A DNA stretch of 64,000 nt from Schizochytrium sp. CCTCC M209059 (taxonomy: Eukaryota; Sar; Bigyra; Thraustochytrida; Thraustochytriidae), in contig KN805424.1 of NCBI GenBank assembly GCA_000818945.1, forward strand, positions 62,001 through 126,000, read 5' to 3'. This document shows, piece by piece, positions 9,589-18,216 of this stretch; the first letter of the stretch is position 1, and the number at the start of each line of letters is the position of its first letter. Below the pieces are notes generated by a model. That model saw only the letters and a list, made by a program, of their open reading frames with translations, searched no databases and was not told the DNA's origin. A program made the position numbers and the translations under genes.

Positions 9589-10656
9589 CTACTCCTTGTC
9601 GAGCTTGTACATGTCCTTGGAGGTGAATCCGTTGGCAATGAGGCTTTCGTAGGCACTCTCAACCTGCTCCTTGTAGTTGCGGTATTGGCCGAGTCCAAGA
9701 CCACCCTCGCTCGTGGGCTTGAGCGACTTTTCTACGTTGTAGCGTGTGCGGTGCGGGGGCGGTGCTCCAGAGCCTGGGGCAGGGAGGTTGGGGTCGAGTT
9801 CCGTGGGCAGCTCCTTCTTGTGCTCGTCATCAACCTTGGGCGACTCGCGAAGAACCTGGACGATTTCCTCTGGCATGGGGGCGCCGCCAATGAGCAGAAA
9901 ACGCTCTCCCCAGCCCTTCCAGTCGAGATCCTGCTGGGCAGCATTGACATGAGCGAGCGCCACATCGCGCACATCTGTGATGCAGGCGTTGGCCTGCTTG
10001 ATCTTGGGGGCACCAAAGTATGCAAGCACAGAGACGGAGCTGGTGTTGAGCTCGGGGAGACCGGGAAGCATGGGACCGTAGATGAAGCTTGGGTTGAGCG
10101 CGGCAAGCTTGAACGAGCTGGACTTGGCCATTTCCCAGGCCGTCTTCTCGGCGAGCAGCTTGGAGAGTCCGTAAAAGTTCTTCTTCTCCTCGAGAACCTT
10201 CTCGTCGGTCCAGTCTTCCTCGGTGTAGACATACTCGGGGGGCTTGGCGCCGTACATGATGTAGATGTTAGCGATGGACGCGGTGAGGACAACCTTTTCA
10301 ACGCCGAGCTTTTCGCAGGACTCGAGGACGTTGCGCGTGCCTGCGACCGCCGGCTCGACGAGCTTGTCCCGCGCGGATTCATCGCTCAAGCGAATAAATG
10401 GCGACGCCGAGTGAATCACCGTGCGGCAGCCTTTGATGGCCTCGTCGAAGCTGCCCTTTTCCAGAAGATCGCAGCCCGTGAACAGCTTGAGCCTCTCCGA
10501 GGCGCCCTCGAGCTTGTGCAGAAACTCAACCTTTTTTCCGGACCGCGTCGTGCCGTGCACCTCGAAGCCGGCGTCCAGGGCATACTTGACGATCCACGAG
10601 CCCAGGAAGCCCGTGCATCCTGTCACGCATACGCGCTTGGCCTCGGGCACGGACAT
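9589..10656 (-). CDS. Extended SDR, dihydroflavonol-4-reductase/cinnamoyl-CoA-reductase-like
   Basis: A 355-residue NAD(P)-dependent oxidoreductase. The N-terminal Rossmann motif is CVTGCTGFLGSWIVK (about residues 9-23). It is followed by the TTRSGKK segment expected to read the cofactor phosphate, the CDLLEKGSFDEAIKGC.TVIHSASP segment, the Ser of LTAS and the catalytic pair YGLSK (Tyr-x3-Lys). LNPSFIYGPML and TDVRDVALAHVNA are typical of the DFR/CCR/anthocyanidin-reductase-like branch. The protein is cytosolic by appearance and the substrate is unknown. An AAG-repeat leader abuts the ATG. The opposite strand carries a long open frame, but its translation shows no domain and it mirrors this gene. 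Confidence 0.9.
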   Translation of the reverse strand: MSVPEAKRVCVTGCTGFLGSWIVKYALDAGFEVHGTTRSGKKVEFLHKLEGASERLKLFTGCDLLEKGSFDEAIKGCRTVIHSASPFIRLSDESARDKLVEPAVAGTRNVLESCEKLGVEKVVLTASIANIYIMYGAKPPEYVYTEEDWTDEKVLEEKKNFYGLSKLLAEKTAWEMAKSSSFKLAALNPSFIYGPMLPGLPELNTSSVSVLAYFGAPKIKQANACITDVRDVALAHVNAAQQDLDWKGWGERFLLIGGAPMPEEIVQVLRESPKVDDEHKKELPTELDPNLPAPGSGAPPPHRTRYNVEKSLKPTSEGGLGLGQYRNYKEQVESAYESLIANGFTSKDMYKLDKE

Positions 10657-10681
10657 CTTCTTCTTCTTCTTCTTCTTCTTC
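10657..10681. repeat. (AAG)8 leader touching the SDR start codon
   Basis: On the minus strand, AAG units run directly into the ATG at 10656, which gives a pure-purine Kozak context. Confidence 0.9.
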
Positions 10682-12153
10682 TACCTTTGCTTTGACCTTT
10701 GCGTGCCTCGTTGCGAGCTTGCGTCAAGCCAACGCTGGTCTGGTCAACTCGGGTCAACCTGAGTCCAGACGGAACGAGACGATCTCGAGCGATGGGTTTT
10801 GCTTCGCTGGAAACCTCGGGGGCACCTAGCAGCGGCAGCTTCGAGCCTTCCTTCCGCGCACGCAGCCTTGGCAGCCTTCTTTACCAAAACTTTGTCGGTG
10901 AGGCCGAGACTTGCGGACCCCTTTCTTTAATCACTCCATCAATCGATCATCCAATCCATCAGTCAATCGACCCTGCGATCGCTCTCCCGCGATGACGACG
11001 CCCCACTTTGTGGCCCTGCTCGGGTGGCGGTAGTACCGGACCCGACCCGCGACGATCCCGCACCGGACCAGGGACCACTCGAAAACGCGTTGCGCAGATC
11101 GTCCATGCCTTTGCGTTGCGCAGACCGCGGCGCGTGCATTTTTTTGGGCACGAGTCTTTTTTTTTTTATTGTGTCGTTATTATGCACCGGTGAGGCCCTG
11201 ACGCGGCGATGCGCGTCGTCTCCGCAGCCGATGTCGCGAATGGAGGGAGGGCAGGGGCGGCTGTGGCTGGCTTCGAGTCCGAGTCCGAGTCCGAGTCTGC
11301 GTTCGCGTCTGCGCTGCCGCGTGCTTCCTCTCGGGCCGGAAACCGCATTTCATGCGAGCGGCTGCGAGGCTGGCTGGCAGTGGGGGAGGGAAGCCAAGCC
11401 GTGTCGCGTGGCATCGTCGCCCGCCTCTGCAGCAGAGCTGCTGTGTAAGCGCTTTTAAGAGCGGCATCGAGAGCTCGTGACGCGCCGACCAAACGAAATG
11501 AAGACCAGCGGCAGCGGCGCGGGCAGCGCCTGAAGGGAGGATGAGGATGCGGGCGTCGGAGCGCAGGGCCGACTTGAGTCGTCGTAGATGAAGCGAGTGT
11601 CGCGGTCGCCGGTCGCGGCGCCGCGATTGCAGCAAAATGCGGCGCGGATTCTTTGCGTTCGAGAGCAAGATGCATTGAGACCTCGTAGCGAGTACGCTAG
11701 GTATCGGTAGCTAGCTAGCTCTTGATGCGAGTTGCCACGATGGTTCTTTCTCGCCCTCCCCATTGGCGAAGAAGGTGCGACGCACGTAGCATGACGGCCC
11801 GAACAGCCTTTCGCTGCGCCGTGTTCTAGATCGCCATGCTGTGCTGTCAAGTGCTGTGCTGTCCGGACGAAATCAATTTACAGATACGTACTGTCAAGTC
11901 GTGGCTTGGATTCGAGCATGGGCCATCGCAATGGAAAGATGAGCATACTAGTTTGGGGACGGGAGAGTTCGCGAGTTCCTGGATCGCTTGGCGCACTGCC
12001 ACCGTCGGCATGTACCATCATAAAGTAAAAGAACGCAAGAACTCCTCACCTCCGTTTCCGTCTCCGTCCCTGCCTCTTATGCTTTAGCGTCAGAAGCATC
12101 GCTCGTCACGGGATTAACCAAACAAGGACAACTCCCCCTCTCCCCACCCCCCC

Positions 12154-12266
12154 NNNNNNNNNNNNNNNNNNNNNNNNNNNNNNNNNNNNNNNNNNNNNNN
12201 NNNNNNNNNNNNNNNNNNNNNNNNNNNNNNNNNNNNNNNNNNNNNNNNNNNNNNNNNNNNNNNNNN
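12154..12266. other. Assembly gap (113 N) flanked by C tracts
   Basis: Runs of C stand on both sides (seven before, six after). The missing sequence is therefore probably a long C/G homopolymer or a G-quadruplex-type repeat that stopped sequencing. Confidence 0.95.
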
Positions 12267-12782
12267 CCCCCCGCCCGACCACCCACACCGGACCCAGAGA
12301 CCCTTCTAATGTCAATACCTCTACAGTTTTACCGAGTCTTGTTTGATATGCGCCGCGTCTCGTCGGTGTCGACATCCGCCCGAAGAGAAGAGACCAGCAG
12401 TGCGCAGATCGACGCGCCGCCGAACACGACGAGCGCCCACGCGTCGTGCGGCGGCGTCTCCGTCATGCAGCTGGCCGGTGATTGCTCATAAGCAGCAGCA
12501 GCAGCAGCAGCAGCAGCAGATTGCCGAGGCCGGCGGAAGGGACGAGGCCCAGGCGCTCGTGAAAGCGCATTTCCGAGGCGGGGTCGGCGACGACGCCGCG
12601 CGGCGACGACGGCCCTGCCGACCGGGCCTGGGTGGACGCGAGGCTAACTAGGACTTGGGGAAGCCGAGCTGAGCGACTTGAGCGGGTTGAGGGGACGAAC
12701 TGTTTAGGCGCGGCCGAGTCGTCAGAGCCAGCCTGTGGAGAAAGAGGCGCCGCCGAGTGCGACGGGGAACGCTGCGCCGACC

Positions 12783-12843
12783 TCGCATTGCACCGCATCG
12801 CATCGCACCGCATCGCACCGCACCGCATCGCACCGCATCGCAT
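12783..12843. repeat. CGCATCGCAC-type array in the desaturase upstream region
   Basis: Irregular alternation of CGCATCGCA and CCGCAC units, about 230-290 nt upstream of the desaturase start. Confidence 0.85.
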
Positions 12844-12951
12844 CGAGACCCGACGCAGCGAGACGCGACGCTGGGCCTTCCCGGCGAAAAAAAGTGATCT
12901 GGCTTACAAATCCCGAACGAGACAGACGTCGGCAGCAGAAACGAATCAGTC

Positions 12952-12988
12952 GAGCAGCAGCTGCAGCAGCAGCAGCAGCAGCAGCAGC
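12952..12988. repeat. AGC microsatellite in the desaturase leader
   Basis: An AGC run with one CTG interruption, some 85 nt before the start codon. Confidence 0.85.
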
Positions 12989-13071
12989 CCATCGCGAGCA
13001 AGGGCTCAGCCAGCAGAACACCAATCAGGCCAAGAATCGCACGGAAGCAAGCCTTGACATCCTTTGCCAAC

Positions 13072-14382
13072 ATGTGCAAGGTCGAGACCAAGCAGCACGC
13101 TGCGGCCACCGCCGTCCAGGCACCGGAGCAGCAGCAGCAGCAGCAGCAGCAGTCGCAGCAGTCGCACCAGCTGCCGTCCGCAGCGCAAGCCTCGGCGGGG
13201 GAAGTCCTGGAAAAACGACCCATTATCCATGGCAAGCACAACCCAGACCTGCCCACGCTCGGAGAGATTCGCGCCGCGGTGCCCAAGCACTGCTTCGAGC
13301 GCTCGCTCCTCACCAGTTCGCTGTATCTTGGGCGCGACCTCGTCATGGCAACGATCCTGTTCTGCATGGCGCGGCACTTCCTGCCCGTATACGACATGGG
13401 CGTCTTGGGCGCCATCGGCTGGACAGCCTACGTAATTGTTCAAGGGACAGTCTTTGCTGGACTCTGGGTCCTCGGTCATGAGTGCGGACACCAGGCATTT
13501 TCCAACTACAGAGTAGTCAACGACACGGTCGGCTACCTTGTGCACACTGCCTTGCTTGTGCCTTACTTTAGCTGGGCGTACACGCATGGCTTGCACCACG
13601 CCCGTGTCAACCACATGCTCGACGGCGAGTCTCACACTCCCAACCTGCAAAAGAAAGTCATGGCTAACTTTCAAAAGTTAGCCGACCTCATGGGCGACGA
13701 GGCCTTTGCTGTCCTCCACGTCTTTGTTTATCTCCTCCTTGCCTGGCCGCTGTATATCATCAATGGCAGCGGGGCATCCAAGCGCAACCACGAGGGTAAG
13801 CGGTGGTCAAAGGAGATGCTCAAGCGGCCTAACCACTTCTTGCCCACCTCGGAGCTCTTCCCGGACAAGATGCGTCTCAGTGTGGCAGGCTCTACGGCCG
13901 GTGTGCTCGTCGTCATTGCTAGCTTGTGTTACTGGGGTTCCATCGAGGGTTCGCGGACCGTGCTGCTTCAGTACTTTCTCCCTTACCTTGTTGTGAACGC
14001 CTACCTCATTGGTTTCACATGGATGCAGCATACTCACCAAGATGTCCCGCATCTTGGCGAAGACGAGTGGTCCTGGGTCGCTGGAACCATTCTCACCATC
14101 GATCGCCCTTATCCTGCCTTTATCGACGTACTCACACACCGCATCGGATCCACGCACGTTGCGCATCATCTTTTCTCGAAGATGCCCTGGTACCATGCCC
14201 GCGAAGCCACTGTTCACATCAAGGCTTTGCTTGAGCCCAAGGGGGTCTACAACTATGACCCGACGCCGTTTTACAAGGCGCTGTACAACACCGCCAGATA
14301 CTGTCACTTTATGGAGGGCGTCGAAGGCATTCAGTTCTTCAAACACGTTGACGCTCAATCTACAAAAGCAAAGGTCCTCTAA
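13072..14382 (+). CDS. FAD2-like membrane fatty-acid desaturase (delta-12 type)
   Basis: A 436-residue protein from the Met of MCKVETKQH at 13072; the ATG at 13054 adds six residues. After a Gln-rich N-terminus, residues about 60-85 (DLPTLGEIRAAVPKHCFERS) match the entry segment of the plant FAD2/FAD3 group. Three histidine boxes for the di-iron centre are visible: HECGH (about 136-140), HGLHH in THGLHHARVNH (about 172-176) and HVAHH (near 365). Hydrophobic stretches between them give four to six membrane spans. It should insert a double bond at the delta-12 (or omega-3) position of acyl lipids in the ER. The second box lacks the usual Arg-Arg of HRRHH but keeps all three His. The Gln tract at 13129-13152 is a CAG repeat. 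Confidence 0.9.
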   Translation: MCKVETKQHAAATAVQAPEQQQQQQQQSQQSHQLPSAAQASAGEVLEKRPIIHGKHNPDLPTLGEIRAAVPKHCFERSLLTSSLYLGRDLVMATILFCMARHFLPVYDMGVLGAIGWTAYVIVQGTVFAGLWVLGHECGHQAFSNYRVVNDTVGYLVHTALLVPYFSWAYTHGLHHARVNHMLDGESHTPNLQKKVMANFQKLADLMGDEAFAVLHVFVYLLLAWPLYIINGSGASKRNHEGKRWSKEMLKRPNHFLPTSELFPDKMRLSVAGSTAGVLVVIASLCYWGSIEGSRTVLLQYFLPYLVVNAYLIGFTWMQHTHQDVPHLGEDEWSWVAGTILTIDRPYPAFIDVLTHRIGSTHVAHHLFSKMPWYHAREATVHIKALLEPKGVYNYDPTPFYKALYNTARYCHFMEGVEGIQFFKHVDAQSTKAKVL

Positions 14383-15367
14383 GATTTCCTCCTTCTAGGA
14401 TAATCACTTTCATTGCTACCATACAATATAACTTCATCGCCCCTTCCCGTAATCAATTTGTCTCTCTTTTCACCTTTTGATCGAATCGTCAGAATTTGGG
14501 CCTACATCTTCGTTTCTTTTCCTAGGTTTCTACGGCATCACTCACGTGAAGCTTCGTTGCAATGAAAGCACCAGCCATCAGAGCGAACTGTTCATATTTT
14601 CCAAGTGAATCACATCAGAGTTGTCTTTGTGCTACGTATTTACATCCGAAACTCGAAAGACGGCGAGGTATGGACATGTAAATAGCAGAAAAGACGAGAA
14701 TCATAGTACAACCTACCCTACCTTAGGTCGACCGAGGCGACAACTTCTGTTGATGATGTCGGTGTTGAGACTGAACCTCGCAGGTGACGGCAAGTCTTCT
14801 GCGAAAGGTCGACGCGAAGCTTGAAACCTGAGTCTCAAGAGCGATCAAGAATTTTGACTCTTATGAGGGCCTAATTTGGCGCATTTACATCGACTTCTAA
14901 CGCCTCTTCTTACCTTCTGCACGGAGTCCGACTTGGGCAAAAGCGCAGGCACTAATAATGAAGATCTCTTCGCAGCTGGCGGGCTGAACTTTGCCGATGA
15001 AGAAGATGACAGCAGAGAGAGATGCTTTGAGAGGGGCTACGTGGGGTTTAACTTTGAGACGGGCTACGTAGGGCTTAGCTCCTCCCGCGAGTGTACGAAC
15101 TAATTTGAGACGGAGCGTCTTGTGACGGGCGTCGACGGCAGGCACCTTGGACATACATAGATTAGCGGCGCAACCACGGATGACCTTCCTTACCACTACC
15201 ATGCTCGACGGCGTGGGGGGGCTGCGGTAGAGCAAGCATTGCAAGCAAACAAACAACAAAAGCTAGGTTGTCTTGGCCACATCATGCAAAATTTACAAAA
15301 GAAATGTGAGATGGAATGCAACGGGCGCCACGTAGGTAAAATATAGGAGATAAAACAAGCTCTAAGA
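14383..15367. other. Convergent spacer, no gene seen
   Basis: Lies between the 3' ends of the desaturase and thioesterase A. It is AT-richer than coding DNA. It contains two adjacent 27-nt imperfect copies at 15025-15051 and 15052-15078. The short ORFs here have no recognisable product. Confidence 0.6.
15025..15078. repeat. Two tandem 27-nt imperfect copies
   Basis: Copies at 15025-15051 and 15052-15078 differ at four positions. One frame reads a nine-residue repeat centred on GYVG, but no credible surrounding gene exists. Confidence 0.7.
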
Positions 15368-16118
15368 CTATTTTGTTTTGTCATCCTGAACACTTTGCTT
15401 GCCTCCAAAACACTTCATCAAAACATCTGTCCCTTCATCCCAGCGAAGAAAGCCATCAATATTTGCGTGCTCGGTGGGCTTGCGCTTCTCAAGATCATCC
15501 AAAACATCCGAAGATACTCCAATTCTAGTCAAGGCTTCACGCGGTGACATCTTGCGGCCTCCCTTTGTCGAGATTATGATGGCGCGGACAAGACCTTGCG
15601 CGTAAACAACCTTGGGCGTCTCTTCTGCGCTTGCCGTAACGCTCGTAAAGGTCTGTGTCATATACATCCATTTATCGTCAAAGGCATCAATGGTGGTCCA
15701 AATCTGATACCTGGAAAAAGGAGGAATCGCGCGCTACATATTGAAAAAGCAAGAGGTTAGTGGTTTGTCAAGACGGCTTATTGGGGGAGCCGCCTACTCG
15801 CGATGAACTTACTCTGTATCGGAAGGCCTGACTGCCGATCATAAATGTGCAGCCGTTCAAGAAGATCTCGTTGGCAAGGCCGTTCATCCCGCATAGATGC
15901 CAGCGGGCGAGCTCCGCTGCATAAGGGTACGAGGCGTTGTTCATGTGCAGGTTGAAGTCGACGTCCGTAATTGCGGGAAAGCCCGCTCGCGACCGCCAGA
16001 TGTGCGGCGTGTCCAATGCAAGCATCGTGAGCGAGTGGAGCTTGCGCGAGGTCCATCCCCGTCGCGCCAGCCAGCGCACAACGGCGCCAACGAGGAGGGT
16101 GACAAAGCCGCGAAGCAT
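15368..16118 (-). CDS. THEM6-like hotdog-fold thioesterase A (two exons)
   Basis: Exon 1 is 16118-15813 and exon 2 is 15733-15368, giving 223 residues. The intron (15812-15734, 79 nt) has a GTAAGT donor and a TAG acceptor and is phase 0. The N-terminus has a short hydrophobic segment (FVTLLVGAVVRWL), then TPHIW, FPAITDVDFNLHMNNASYPYAAELARW, which carries the 4HBT/THEM6 hallmark D-x-N-x-H-x-N-N. After the intron come RAIPPFSRYQIWTTIDAFDDKW and a helical C-terminus. Family members are acyl-CoA thioesterase-like and membrane associated; the substrate is not predictable. It is a tandem paralogue of the gene at 16907-17731. Promoter DNA upstream holds a perfect inverted repeat. Confidence 0.85.
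15734..15812 (-). other. Spliceosomal intron of thioesterase A
   Basis: 79 nt, donor GTAAGT, acceptor ATGTAG, phase 0, between codons of FRYR and RAIPPF. Unspliced reading hits a stop codon and loses the conserved C-terminal half. Confidence 0.88.
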
Positions 16119-16906
16119 GTTCTTGCTCTCCCGCCCAACAACTTGAAGACGACTACTCTCGAGTGCGAGTGCGAGTTCGGGCTCGAGCTCGAGCGGACGG
16201 ATGAGTGAGTGTGTGACTGGCTCCGCGGAGCGCGCAGCGAGGGACCAAGACGCGCTGCCCTGCCTCTGTTTTGCTGGGCCACCTAGCAGTTCACGAACTG
16301 CTAGGTGGTCTCGCGTTGCCCCCGCTGGGGAAGCAAGCGTGAGTGTGGGTGTGGTGTGACGCGCCCACGCTTAGGCTTTGCCCGGCACACTGTAGGGCCC
16401 GGGGGTCGAAGGGTTGTGGCTGCTGACTGACTGCGCGCGAGTAAGCCCGGGTTTTCGGAAGACTGGTTCGCCTCGCGCGGCACGTGGTCCAGCCCGTGGT
16501 CCAGCCAGGCAACGCACGAGAGTCTCCTATGGAGGGAGCGTGCTACTTGTGGTATATATAATCTCGAAGCTACGGCGATTCACATTTCCAACTCTTTGCG
16601 TGCCCTTTCATTCAGAGAGGCGAACGAGACCTTGTCGGATGGCGAGAACGAAGAAAAATCGCAGCGTACGGAACTCCCCCGCCCGCCGGATGGGAACCGT
16701 ATGAGATAGGGATTGCTTGCTTTTTTATTACAATAAAAGTATGCCCACGTGAAATGCGATGAAATGAAGCCCGAAAAGGGAACGATGTTTTTGAGCAAAC
16801 GAGATGGGACGCAAGATATAAATTTGCAAAGAACTTTGTTATCAATCTATACGCGAATAAGGCTTGGTACGCAAGTTCTTCATAGTTCTAGGAAAGGGTA
16901 AAAAGG
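16119..16906. other. Spacer between tandem thioesterase genes
   Basis: Holds the promoter of thioesterase A and the 3' region of thioesterase B. Visible elements are the 30-nt perfect inverted repeat at 16279-16308, a GAGTGC/GAGCTC-rich stretch at about 16160-16195 and TATATATA at about 16553-16560. No supported ORF. Confidence 0.65.
16279..16308. promoter_or_regulatory. Perfect 14-nt inverted repeat, 2-nt spacer
   Basis: The left arm CCACCTAGCAGTTC is the exact reverse complement of the right arm, with AC between. It lies about 160 nt upstream of the thioesterase A start. It could be a dimeric-factor site or a leader hairpin. The inner CACCTAGCAG also occurs upstream of the SDR gene at 10823. 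Confidence 0.6.
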
Positions 16907-17731
16907 TTATTTGGAGGGAAGACCAAAATCTTTCATCTTGCCGTCGACAGCATTGTCCCAATGCAGAAAGCCCTGAATGTGCGCCTGATTGTCAGGCTTA
17001 CGCGCTTCGAGGCGATCGATCGCCTCGGACGACACACCAATTTCGCTGAGCACATCGCGAGGAGTCAGCTGCATGCCACGCTTTGGAGGCATGATAATGG
17101 CGCGCACGAGCCCCTGTGCATATACTACTTTGGGCTTTTCGTCTGCAGAGGCCGTTGGGCTCGTAAAGGTTTGCGTCATGTACATCCATCTGTCATCGAT
17201 GGCCTCAATCACCGTCCATACTTGGTACTTGGCAAAGGGAGGAATAGCGCGCTACAAAGATGCGACCAACAAAAGTTTGAAAACGTTGAGCGCGATGTTA
17301 GTTCTTATCAAAACTAGAAGCCAAACGACTGAGCTTGCATTGACCAGTCTTTTTCTTCTCATTTGTGCACGGTTTTGTTCGAGTGATTTCCCCTTCCTTC
17401 CCCCCCCCCCCCCCCCCCGTACTCTATAACGGAATGCTTGGCTGCCAAGAATGAAAGCCCATCGGTTCTTGACAACAGCGGAGACGAGGCCTACCTGTCC
17501 GGAGAGCTGCCAACGCGCGAGCTCGGCCGCAAATACAAAGGAAGCGTTGTTCAAGTGCAAGTTGATATCAACATCAAAAAGCGCCGGAAAACCTGCGCGC
17601 GTGCGATAAATGTGCGGCGTCTCGATGCCCAGCTTTCGCATGGCTTCAATCTTTTCCGGCACGCCTTCGCGTTGCACCATCCAGCGCTTCCCCAGGCCTT
17701 GGAACGTCGCCAAGAGTCCACGGAAAACCAT
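16907..17731 (-). CDS. THEM6-like hotdog-fold thioesterase B (two exons)
   Basis: Exon 1 is 17731-17423 and exon 2 is 17251-16907, giving 217 residues. The intron (17422-17252, 171 nt) is phase 0 with GTACGG donor and TTGTAG acceptor, at the same FRYR/RAIPPF junction as in thioesterase A. The start MVFRGLLATFQ aligns with MLRGFVTLLVG of the paralogue, so I reject the 49-residue upstream extension, which translates GCTGC repeats. TPHIY, FPALFDVDINLHLNNASFVFAAELARW and KYQVWTVIEAIDDRWMYMTQTF are shared with the paralogue and carry the Asp/His/Asn-Asn signature of the 4HBT/THEM6 group. It arose by tandem duplication. The 18-nt G run beside the donor is unusual. Confidence 0.85.
17252..17422 (-). 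other. Spliceosomal intron of thioesterase B with G18 tract
   Basis: 171 nt, donor GTAC followed at once by 18 consecutive G on the sense strand (C18 at 17401-17418). Acceptor TTGTAG, phase 0, same position as in the paralogue. Confidence 0.85.
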
Positions 17732-18216
17732 CGTGCTACCTGCTTTCGGTGCGTCGGCAATGTCCTTCGATCCCCAACTCTGCTTGCTGCGTCTGTGCGC
17801 ACTCCAGGTTGGTTTGGTGACTGCACGGCGCTGCGCTGCGCTGCGCTGCGCTGCGCTACGCTCGGAGGTGCAGTGCAAGCAGCCACGCCAGACGTTTCAC
17901 GAGTCTTGGGCAGGCCCGCGCACGCACCCTCGCCAAACCTCGGGCGTAGACCAAGCTTTGCAATCGCCCCAAGGCAGGACTGATGCGGTGACGCAAAAGT
18001 GAGAATTCATTGCGAAATCGCTTTACGTTTGGTCATTTGCAGCCACAGCAGGCAAAAATAAGGAAGGTAAAGAACAAAAGGACGAGGAGAAAAGGATGTT
18101 TGTTTATACAGAGTTCTAGGGTATGGTTGTGCGGGGACTACTATCGCGATTGCGTGCTAAAGACGGTGGTTGCGGTGGTGGTAAAATATATAGATACGTT
18201 TCCAGCCTGCTTTTCT
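17732..18216. other. Spacer upstream of thioesterase B
   Basis: Contains a GCTGC pentamer array (17829-17860) about 100 nt upstream of the start codon, and the 3' flank of the glutaredoxin gene. No ORF is supported. Confidence 0.6.
17829..17860. repeat. (GCGCT)n pentamer array
   Basis: Six near-perfect pentamers in the 5' leader of thioesterase B. Confidence 0.85.

Larger units (their letters stand above)
10682..13071. other. Non-coding, repeat-rich region upstream of SDR and desaturase genes
   Basis: A divergent spacer of 2.4 kb. It contains the motif CACCTAGCAG at 10823-10832, GATC/ATCG-rich stretches, a GAGTCC array near 11276-11300, TAGCTAGCTAGC at about 11710, a gap (12154-12266), an AGC array (12491-12520), a CGCATCGCAC array (12783-12843) and another AGC array (12952-12988). 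Short ORFs on both strands translate repeats. No gene or RNA is supported, though an exon could be hidden by the gap. Confidence 0.6.

Noticed and set aside
9550..10695. 381-codon open frame opposite the SDR gene
   Set aside because: It mirrors the SDR gene in the antisense direction, its translation has no domain and ends in a repeat; GC-rich codon bias opens such frames.
12783..12843. Possible CRISPR-like array
   Set aside because: It is a simple short-unit microsatellite without spacers, and the genome is eukaryotic.
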